Below are positions 1 to 5,031 of a stretch of DNA of 5,031 nucleotides, piece after piece. The translations under genes were made by a program, and so were the position numbers. Every line of letters starts with the position of its first letter. The first letter of the stretch is position 1. The stretch covers positions 1 through 5,031 of the forward strand of contig JAUZQR010000337.1 in assembly GCA_030950865.1 (NCBI GenBank), read 5' to 3'. Under the pieces are notes generated by a model. That model was not told the origin of the DNA. It did no database searches and worked only from the letters and a program-made list of their open reading frames with translations. The stretch is from Mariprofundaceae bacterium (GTDB lineage Bacteria > Pseudomonadota > Zetaproteobacteria > Mariprofundales > Mariprofundaceae).

Positions 1-1679
1 CGACATGTCCACCCGATGCTGAAGCTTGGCGTTTGCATGCAAATCATGTCGAAGTAGATCAAAAAGAAGGTGTTTTAAATGCGCATGGCGCACGCTTTGA
101 TATTGCAGGTGTGCCAGTTTTGTACTCGCCTTATTGGCAACACCCGTTACGTCGAAAATCAGGAATTTTATTGCCTAATTTTTCCATGAGTCGTAGTCGA
201 GGGACAGAATATGCATTGCCTTATTATTGGGCTCCGAGTGCAGATTGGGACGCAACAATTACGCCGCGTTGGATGACAGCGAGAGGTTTGATGGGTGAAG
301 TCGAGGTTCGTCATGCTTCGGAGTATGGACGTGAAGAAATTCAATGGGCTGGGCTTGATGATACGCTAACGCAAGGTTATCGCCAGCATATACAAACCCG
401 CATTACACGTTCTTTGCCTGAAAATTGGCAGCTTCATGCTAATATTAACCATGTGTCAGATCGTTTCTTTTTATCAGATTTTGCACTTGATGGGGTGACA
501 AATACGACGCGTTATTTAAGCAGTGATGTGGGCGTTTCTTGGTTTGGAGAAAATGCTGACCTTAGTTTAAATACACTTTATCAGCAGGATTTGACCAAGC
601 TGAATGATGATACAACCTTACAAGTGTTGCCAAGGTTGGAAAGCCATTATGCTTTGCCTGTTGGTGATGTAAGGTTGCATATTGATCAACAATCAACCCG
701 CTTTGACCGTAATATTGGTGTGGATGGCTGGCGTGTAGAAGTGCACCCATGGTTGGAATTACCCTTAAACATGCAAGGTGGAGCTGTAAATGGAGCATTT
801 CAGTTGGGTGTTCGTCGTTTACAATATGCTCAGTTAAACAATTTACCTGCAACGAACCAACAGAATACACGCACAGTATACGATGCGAGCTTTGAAATAC
901 GCAGTGCGTTTGAACGCATCAGTGAAGATAAGCGTTGGCGACACGGTATTACACCTATCTTGCGTTATGATTTAGCCAGTGCGCCGAATCAAACAGGGTT
1001 AGTGAACTTTGACTCTGGATTTGGCAAGCTTACCTTGAATAACCTTTTAACGGGCAACCGCTTTACTGGCTTGGATAGATTTGAACGCATGAACCGTATA
1101 AGTTTTATGCTTGAAACTGATTTGCAACATAAAGGTAAGTCCGATGATATACCTCTAAATATACTGACAGCACGTGCGGGAATTGCCTATGATATGTTAC
1201 GAGAGAATGTAGATTCAGGCTTGCAAACGGCAGTAGCACGACCTTTCTCCAATCTTGTAGGCGAATTAATCATTTCACCCATACATGGTATGACAGTTGA
1301 TGCCAGTGGTCAGTATGACCCAACGAATAAATTTTGGGGTACAGCACAGGCAGGTTTGCGCCTAAAGCATGCAGATGGGCATCAATTTCATGTACGCTGG
1401 CAACGGATAGATCAGCGTTATAGTACACCGACTGAGCTTATTAGTGGCGGACTTGATGTGAAGGTCGCGCCGCGCTGGAAGGCATTTGGGCGTGTTCAGT
1501 ATGATGCTCGAATTAAGTCGATGCAGCAGTCATTGGCAGGAGTCCACTACCAACATAGTTGCTGGGACTTTAAGCTCGAAGGCTATCGTAACTTGAATGG
1601 CGGCAGTACTGGTCAGGCAGATATTGGCTACCGTTTCTTGCTCGGCTTTAAAGGGCTGGGTAGCGTCGGGGACAGTTAG
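1..1679 (+). CDS. lptD: LPS-assembly protein LptD (OstA/Imp), 5'-truncated
   Basis: LptD is the outer-membrane beta-barrel that, with the lipoprotein LptE, inserts lipopolysaccharide into the outer leaflet. The frame is open to the left edge: the first full codon is at position 3 and the visible part is 558 residues. The TTG at 33 is not the start, because in-frame codons 3-32 encode TCPPDAEAWR, matching the family motif around the conserved cysteine that is C173 in E. coli. Further hallmarks are the GVPVLYSPYWQHP segment ending the jellyroll, then RRKSGILLPNF, the PYYWAP and D-x-T-I-T strands, and LLTGNRFTGLDRFERMNR in the barrel. The C-terminal SCW cysteine (codon 1560-1562) precedes the last strands, and the protein ends in a GFKGLGS tail. 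E. coli LptD has 784 residues, so roughly the signal peptide and most of the jellyroll lie outside the window. Only two cysteines are visible, one on each side of the barrel. Identity is very secure. Confidence 0.96.
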   Translation, partial: TCPPDAEAWRLHANHVEVDQKEGVLNAHGARFDIAGVPVLYSPYWQHPLRRKSGILLPNFSMSRSRGTEYALPYYWAPSADWDATITPRWMTARGLMGEVEVRHASEYGREEIQWAGLDDTLTQGYRQHIQTRITRSLPENWQLHANINHVSDRFFLSDFALDGVTNTTRYLSSDVGVSWFGENADLSLNTLYQQDLTKLNDDTTLQVLPRLESHYALPVGDVRLHIDQQSTRFDRNIGVDGWRVEVHPWLELPLNMQGGAVNGAFQLGVRRLQYAQLNNLPATNQQNTRTVYDASFEIRSAFERISEDKRWRHGITPILRYDLASAPNQTGLVNFDSGFGKLTLNNLLTGNRFTGLDRFERMNRISFMLETDLQHKGKSDDIPLNILTARAGIAYDMLRENVDSGLQTAVARPFSNLVGELIISPIHGMTVDASGQYDPTNKFWGTAQAGLRLKHADGHQFHVRWQRIDQRYSTPTELISGGLDVKVAPRWKAFGRVQYDARIKSMQQSLAGVHYQHSCWDFKLEGYRNLNGGSTGQADIGYRFLLGFKGLGSVGDS

Positions 1680-1723
1680 TTATTACTGGATAAATCACAG
1701 CGATAAGTGATATTATTAATTTT

Positions 1724-1727
1724 GGGG
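1724..1727 (+). promoter_or_regulatory. weak ribosome binding site of surA
   Basis: A GGGG run lies 5 bases before the ATG at 1733 and is the only purine-rich block in range. It is weaker than the AAGGAGG-type sites of the two downstream genes. The basic residues directly after this ATG (MRFKAYFK) make a proper signal-peptide n-region, which supports this start over the in-frame ATG at 1757. Confidence 0.45.
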
Positions 1728-1732
1728 TTTTC

Positions 1733-3121
1733 ATGCGTTTTAAAGCTTATTTTAAGATGGTATTTTTGTTGTGTGCATTGTTTATATACGCTCCTTTAGT
1801 CCAGACTGAAGCAAGTGCCAATGAAGAGGGCGCTATTGAACTGGATGGCATTGCCGCAACTATTCGAGGGCAAGCGGTTACATGTTATGATGTTGAGCGT
1901 GGCATGCAGATATTGCGTAAGCAATTACAGCGCTCTGGCATGAGTCAGTTGGATCACAATCAGCTTTATCAACGCGCCTTAAATACAGAGATTATGTCTC
2001 AATTACAGAAACATGAAGCTCACAAACTAGGTATTAAGGTCACTGAAGCAGAAGTAGATAGCACTATTGAAAATATCGCAAAAAATAATCGTATTGATAT
2101 CAAGCAACTTAAAGAAGCCTTGCAAGCACAAGGTGTACGTTTTAGTGATTATCGCGACAATTTTAAAAAGCGTATGCTGAATAACAAATTGATTGATATT
2201 GCTGTGCGTGGACGACTTAAAATTAGTGATGAGGCGATGCGAGAGTATTATCGTAAATATCTAAAAAACCCCAAACCTATTCGTGAAATTCATTTGGCGC
2301 AGATATTTATTGGTGTGGAAAGTGGCTCCACTATGGGTGCTGTGAAAAAGAAACAGAGAACAATTGCAGCGGTGCGTGAAAAACTACTTGCAGGTGCAGA
2401 TTTCTCAGATTTGGTAACGTTATATTCGCAAGCGCCAGATGCCTCTACGGGCGGTGATATGGGATGGTTTTCACTCGGTGGTATTTCCCCTGCTTTTGCC
2501 GAGGTATTTAAGCTTCCTATAGCAGGTTATACACATGTTATTCGTTCAACTGCAGGCTTTCATATTGTGAAAATATTGGAAGAGCGCTGGAAGAAACCTG
2601 AGCTTGGTGAAAGTCGTGATGAAGTGCATGCTCGCCATATTTTGTTGAAGGTGCCTGATCAGGCAGATGAAGCGATGCGCGCTAAAATTATGGATAGAGC
2701 CCAGAATATTGCGCGTGATATGCAAAAGGCCGATGACGAAGCTTTTGCAACACGCGCCAAAGAAATCTCTCAGGGTCCAAGTGCGAGTCGAGGTGGAGAT
2801 TTAGGCTGGTTTAAACGTGGGCAAATGGTTGCGGCATTTGAAGATGTGGCATTTGCATTGAAACCGGGTGAAACCAGTGGTGTTGTGACATCGCCTTTTG
2901 GGCTGCATATTATTCGTGTGGTTGAGGAACGTCATGTTGACCCGAACAGCTTTGAGGCAAGGGAAGATCAAATTAAGCAGATATTGACCAATGCGGAAAT
3001 GCAAACCCAAGTGCCTCATTGGCTAGCATCGTTAAGAGCAAAAGCGGTCATTACAAAACAATCCTGTCCACAGTTAGAGCGCATGGGAAGTTTGCAGGAA
3101 GGTGCATCTAAGGCTCCTTGA
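1733..3121 (+). CDS. surA: periplasmic chaperone / peptidyl-prolyl isomerase SurA
   Basis: SurA binds unfolded outer-membrane proteins in the periplasm and delivers them to the BAM complex; LptD, encoded just upstream, is a known client in E. coli. The 462-residue product starts with a signal peptide: basic n-region MRFKAYFK, hydrophobic core about residues 9-23, and probable cleavage after ASA at 27-29. The SurA N-terminal helical domain covers about 30-180. Two parvulin domains follow, about 184-285 (ending GGDMGWF and GFHIVKI) and 296-400 (HARHILLK at 299-306, GGDLGWF, FGLHIIRV). The C-terminal helix region is about 401-462. The protein is some 34 residues longer than E. coli SurA (428). 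The second domain keeps both conserved parvulin histidines (H302, H392). The first has Q190 where the first histidine is expected and keeps H277. The mature protein has only two cysteines, C51 and C445. The gene starts 53 bases after lptD, and its TGA shares its last base with the pdxA ATG. Confidence 0.96.
   Translation: MRFKAYFKMVFLLCALFIYAPLVQTEASANEEGAIELDGIAATIRGQAVTCYDVERGMQILRKQLQRSGMSQLDHNQLYQRALNTEIMSQLQKHEAHKLGIKVTEAEVDSTIENIAKNNRIDIKQLKEALQAQGVRFSDYRDNFKKRMLNNKLIDIAVRGRLKISDEAMREYYRKYLKNPKPIREIHLAQIFIGVESGSTMGAVKKKQRTIAAVREKLLAGADFSDLVTLYSQAPDASTGGDMGWFSLGGISPAFAEVFKLPIAGYTHVIRSTAGFHIVKILEERWKKPELGESRDEVHARHILLKVPDQADEAMRAKIMDRAQNIARDMQKADDEAFATRAKEISQGPSASRGGDLGWFKRGQMVAAFEDVAFALKPGETSGVVTSPFGLHIIRVVEERHVDPNSFEAREDQIKQILTNAEMQTQVPHWLASLRAKAVITKQSCPQLERMGSLQEGASKAP
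3110..3113 (+). promoter_or_regulatory. ribosome binding site of pdxA
   Basis: AAGG inside the last surA codons lies 7 bases before the ATG at 3121. This spacing favours ATG 3121 over the TTG at 3118 (4 bases away) and over the in-frame ATG at 3130 (16 bases away). The site is modest, so initiation probably also relies on ribosomes finishing surA at the overlapping TGATG. Confidence 0.45.
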
Positions 3122-4137
3122 TGTTACCAATGCTGATTACATTAGGTGAGCCATCTGGTATTGGCTCTGATTGCGTGCTTCTTGCTCATCAAGCGCAGCC
3201 TGAGTTATTTTCGGATATACGCATTGTTGCACCTGCTTCATGGTTACAGTTGCGAGCCAAAGAATTGGGCATTGATACAACCATTGAAGCGATTGAATCA
3301 CTACAAACGAAGTGTAATGACAGCTCTGTATTGTATTGCTGGAACCCATTGTCCACAGAAACACAAGGGGTAGTAGCGCCAATTTCGGGCAAGCCAGACA
3401 TAAGAACAGCGCATGCTGTGATTGCTTGTATTGAGGCGGCAGCATTGGCTTGCATGAATGGTGAAGCAGCAGCACATGTCACAGGGCCTATTGAAAAAGC
3501 AGTATTACGCGATGCGGGCTTTGATTTTCCTGGTCATACAGAATTTTTAGCGCATTTGAGCGAAGACTATTCAGGAAAGACATGCGATATTGTGATGATG
3601 CTTGCATCCAAGGTGTTACGTGTTGCTTTGTTAACCACGCATATGGCAATCAGTGATGTATCATCGAGTTTATCTATCGAACAAACCTTGCGTTGTATTC
3701 GAATTACACATGCTGATTTACAGCAACGTTTTGGTATATCCACGCCTCGTCTAGGCATGTGTGGTTTAAATCCCCATGCTGGTGAACAAGGGCACTTTGG
3801 ACGTGAAGAAATTGATATTCTTATGCCTGCTGTATTGCAAGCTAGAGAATTGGGCATTGATATTTCCAATCCATTGCCTGCGGATACATTATTTTCAGCA
3901 CAAATGCGCGATCAATTTGATGCGATTGTGTGCTGTTATCATGATCAGGCATTGATTCCGATTAAGGCATTAAGCTTTGGTGATGCAGTGAATGTGACAT
4001 TGGGTTTACCCTTTATCCGTACCAGTGTGGATCATGGTACGGCATTGGACCGTGCAGGAAGTGGAAAAGTGTCCTACAGTAGCCTTGTGGAAGCGATTAA
4101 ATTGGCTCACTTTATGCGAGAGAAGTCTAGCGTATAG
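3121..4137 (+). CDS. pdxA: 4-hydroxythreonine-4-phosphate dehydrogenase PdxA
   Basis: PdxA oxidises 4-phosphohydroxy-L-threonine with NAD(P)+; the product decarboxylates to 3-amino-1-hydroxyacetone phosphate, which PdxJ uses to make pyridoxine 5'-phosphate (DXP-dependent vitamin B6 pathway, cytoplasm). From ATG 3121 the product has 338 residues, close to the 329 of E. coli. Family signatures run in order: GEPSGIG (9-15), TGPIEKAVL (121-129), PGHTEF (137-142), TTHMAISD with metal-ligand H174, GLNPHAGEQGHFG with H219, LPADTLF (252-258), YHDQALIPIK with H274 and K282, and the NVTLGLPFIRTSVDHGTA stretch with N291 and R300. The three histidine ligands of the divalent metal are intact, so the enzyme should be active. 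Two small oddities are S-D at 16-17 where most homologues have P-E or P-D, and ten cysteines. The start overlaps the surA stop by one base, implying coupling. A start at TTG 3118 would add one residue but is less likely. Confidence 0.96.
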   Translation: MLPMLITLGEPSGIGSDCVLLAHQAQPELFSDIRIVAPASWLQLRAKELGIDTTIEAIESLQTKCNDSSVLYCWNPLSTETQGVVAPISGKPDIRTAHAVIACIEAAALACMNGEAAAHVTGPIEKAVLRDAGFDFPGHTEFLAHLSEDYSGKTCDIVMMLASKVLRVALLTTHMAISDVSSSLSIEQTLRCIRITHADLQQRFGISTPRLGMCGLNPHAGEQGHFGREEIDILMPAVLQARELGIDISNPLPADTLFSAQMRDQFDAIVCCYHDQALIPIKALSFGDAVNVTLGLPFIRTSVDHGTALDRAGSGKVSYSSLVEAIKLAHFMREKSSV

Positions 4138-4152
4138 ATGGAAGCTATTGGC

Positions 4153-4159
4153 AAGGAGG
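4153..4159 (+). promoter_or_regulatory. strong ribosome binding site setting the yqgE start
   Basis: AAGGAGG sits 6 bases before the ATG at 4166 and is a near-perfect anti-16S match. It fixes the yqgE start there, rather than at upstream in-frame codons such as the GTG at 4025 inside pdxA, which have no support from homology. Confidence 0.85.
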
Positions 4160-4165
4160 TTGGAC

Positions 4166-4741
4166 ATGGTGCTAAATGATTTGAATGGTCAGTTGTTATT
4201 GGCAACACCGAGCCTGCAAGAGCGCCAGTTTAAAGATAGTGTTATTCTGCTTTGTCACCATGATGAAGAGGGCAGTATGGGCTTGATTGTTAACCGTCCA
4301 CAAGAAGTTACGATTCGTGATGTTTTAGAAGATATTCAGCTTTCTCCCAATGAAGATGCCTTAAAAACATTTCCAGAACACCGTTTGGTATCCTATGAGG
4401 GTGGTCCAATGGATTCGTTCCGTGGTTTTGTATTGCATGACGGTTGGCATATGTATGAGTCAACGATGCAGATTACGCCAGAATTACACCTCACAACATC
4501 ACGCGATGTATTGGAAGAGTTGGCACAAGGGCTTGGTCCAGAGCATTTTATGTTGATTTTGGGTTATGCAGGTTGGGATGCGGGACAGCTTGAGCAGGAA
4601 CTGATGGATAATTCGTGGCTTATTGTTGGTTCAAGTCATCATCTTATTTTTGAAACAGCACCAGAGCATCGCTGGGCACTTGGCGCACAAAGTATGGGCA
4701 TTAGTAAATCGCATTTATCATCACAGATAGGTCACGCCTAA
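4166..4741 (+). CDS. yqgE: YqgE/AlgH family protein (UPF0301, DUF179)
   Basis: This 191-residue cytoplasmic protein belongs to the DUF179 family, whose biochemical function is not established; the Pseudomonas member was named AlgH from a link to alginate regulation. Family signatures are all present: LLLATPSLQERQFKDSV (10-26), the C-x-H-x-x-E-G-S-M-G-L-I-V-N-R-P type block (30-45), YEGGPMDSFRGFVLH (77-91), the LTTSRDVLEELA segment (109-120), LGYAGWDAGQLEQEL (132-146), N-S-W-L (149-152), and the C-terminal GHA typical of the family. Length matches E. coli YqgE (187). The start at 4166 is chosen from the strong Shine-Dalgarno and from homology beginning at once. In-frame sequence upstream to 4025 lies inside pdxA and is a shadow. 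No signal peptide or membrane segment is seen. It begins 28 bases after pdxA and is probably cotranscribed with it. In many Gammaproteobacteria yqgE instead sits beside gshB and yqgF. Confidence 0.94.
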   Translation: MVLNDLNGQLLLATPSLQERQFKDSVILLCHHDEEGSMGLIVNRPQEVTIRDVLEDIQLSPNEDALKTFPEHRLVSYEGGPMDSFRGFVLHDGWHMYESTMQITPELHLTTSRDVLEELAQGLGPEHFMLILGYAGWDAGQLEQELMDNSWLIVGSSHHLIFETAPEHRWALGAQSMGISKSHLSSQIGHA

Positions 4742-4749
4742 TTGAGCTA

Positions 4750-4777
4750 TTGAACCTATCGCTTGCGCCCCTATGAT
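4750..4777 (+). promoter_or_regulatory. possible sigma70-type promoter for the flavodoxin-like gene
   Basis: TTGAAC (4750-4755, 4 of 6 matches to TTGACA) and TATGAT (4772-4777, 5 of 6 matches to TATAAT) are separated by 16 bases in the 70-base gap after yqgE. Transcription would start near 4784, leaving a leader of about 28 bases that contains the ribosome binding site. The position makes sense, but such matches are common by chance in AT-rich DNA. The rest of the 4742-4811 gap shows no hairpin followed by a T-run, so read-through from yqgE is also possible. Confidence 0.35.
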
Positions 4778-4798
4778 ATTGCTTTGAATACAAGTTTT

Positions 4799-4805
4799 AG
4801 GGAGG
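4799..4805 (+). promoter_or_regulatory. ribosome binding site of the flavodoxin-like gene
   Basis: AGGGAGG lies 6 bases before ATG 4812. It resembles the yqgE site in strength and spacing and supports this start, from which flavodoxin homology begins immediately. Confidence 0.75.
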
Positions 4806-4811
4806 CTGTTG

Positions 4812-5017
4812 ATGCACATTTTAATCGTTTACCATTCTGATTATGGCAGTACAGAAAAAATGGCGCAGGCGATTGCAGCTGGGGCTTCTGCCAATCAGCC
4901 CGACTGCCATGTTAGCATCAAGCAGGCTGCCGACACGGCACTCAATGATTTGCAACAAGCAGATGTTATTTTCTTTGGTTCGCCCGTGCATATGGGCTCC
5001 ATGGCATGGCAGGTGAA
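4812..5017 (+). CDS. flavodoxin-fold protein, probable NAD(P)H:quinone oxidoreductase (WrbA-like), 3'-truncated
   Basis: Only the first 69 residues are reliable. They form the start of a flavodoxin fold: beta strand HILIVYHS (2-9), the FMN-phosphate loop S-D-Y-G-S-T (9-14), helix EKMAQAIAAGA (15-25), a second strand and helix, then the strand DVIFFG (51-56) and the second FMN loop GSPVHMGSM (56-64), followed by AWQVK. The small size of the first loops and the GSPVHMGSM block suggest an NAD(P)H-dependent FMN oxidoreductase of the WrbA/flavodoxin family, acting in the cytoplasm on quinones or another acceptor. The exact subfamily cannot be named without the C-terminal half. There is no signal peptide. 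The frame stays open to the window end, but codons after about 5017 are sequencing adapter (apparent residues D-R-K-S), so they should not be used in homology searches. Confidence 0.82.
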
Positions 5018-5031
5018 AGATCGGAAGAGCA
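5018..5031. other. Illumina TruSeq adapter remnant (artefact)
   Basis: The last 14 bases, AGATCGGAAGAGCA, are identical to the beginning of the standard Illumina TruSeq read-through adapter. They sit exactly at the window end, as expected when untrimmed reads terminate a contig. The first one or two bases could by chance also be native, because the preceding codon is a lysine AAA. This segment is not genomic and should be trimmed. Confidence 0.93.

Noticed and set aside
1..51. CGACATG at 1-7 is the reverse complement of CATGTCG at 45-51, with a 12-base palindrome TTTGCATGCAAA at 32-43 between them
   Set aside because: The bases encode an uninterrupted, family-typical LptD motif, so a fold-back assembly artefact or regulatory hairpin is not needed; short inverted repeats of this size arise by chance.
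562..870. Open frames on the minus strand inside lptD, surA and pdxA (for example 562-870, 2801-3019, 3137-3475, 3189-3482, 3567-3869) and the plus-strand frame 3146-3373
   Set aside because: All lie wholly inside well-supported genes, show no recognisable domains or ribosome binding sites, and read as antisense or out-of-frame shadows.
1694..1711. Inverted repeat ATCAC-8 bases-GTGAT between lptD and surA as a terminator
   Set aside because: The stem is only 5 base pairs, AT-rich, with a long loop, and no clean T-run follows; it is too weak to call.
1708..1716. Extended -10 promoter TGATATTAT before surA
   Set aside because: The predicted transcription start would be about 10 bases before the ATG, leaving the GGGG ribosome binding site at the very 5' end, and no decent -35 element is present.
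4025..4165. Longer YqgE reading frame beginning at GTG 4025
   Set aside because: It overlaps the conserved pdxA C-terminal coding region in another frame, has no homology to the family, and a strong ribosome binding site marks ATG 4166.

Overview
The window is a five-gene, all plus-strand stretch from a Gram-negative bacterium that makes an outer membrane with lipopolysaccharide. In order it carries the 3' part of lptD (LPS insertion porin), surA (periplasmic chaperone/prolyl isomerase), pdxA (pyridoxal-phosphate synthesis), yqgE (UPF0301/DUF179) and the 5' end of a flavodoxin-fold gene. The lptD-surA-pdxA order is the classic envelope cluster of Gammaproteobacteria and some related Proteobacteria. 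The base composition looks moderately AT-rich by eye. yqgE follows pdxA where the enteric order has ksgA, so this is probably not an enterobacterium. A low-GC gammaproteobacterium or a lineage such as the Zetaproteobacteria is possible, but the sequence alone does not settle it.

Layout: positions 1-1679 hold lptD, open at the left edge and lacking its signal peptide and most of the N-terminal jellyroll. After a 53-base gap comes surA (1733-3121). Its TGA overlaps the ATG of pdxA in a TGATG junction (pdxA 3121-4137). yqgE starts 28 bases later behind a near-consensus Shine-Dalgarno (4166-4741). A 70-base gap with a plausible sigma70-type promoter precedes a flavodoxin-like gene (from 4812) that runs off the right edge. 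No intergenic stretch exceeds 300 bases. I see no RNA gene, mobile element, CRISPR array or convincing intrinsic terminator.

How the genes fit together: SurA escorts outer-membrane beta-barrel proteins, LptD among them, to the BAM machinery, so lptD and surA are a functional pair. pdxA is metabolically unrelated but is translationally coupled to surA by the stop/start overlap. yqgE is probably on the same transcript. The flavodoxin-like gene may be transcribed separately.

The clearest anomaly is technical. The last 14 bases (5018-5031) are an exact match to the start of the Illumina TruSeq adapter, so the contig end is untrimmed adapter and the last residues of the final ORF are not biological. 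I found no previously undescribed system; this is mostly ordinary core genome. The smaller points of interest are cysteine patterns in LptD and SurA, a first SurA parvulin domain lacking a conserved histidine, the pdxA-yqgE junction, and small PdxA motif deviations.
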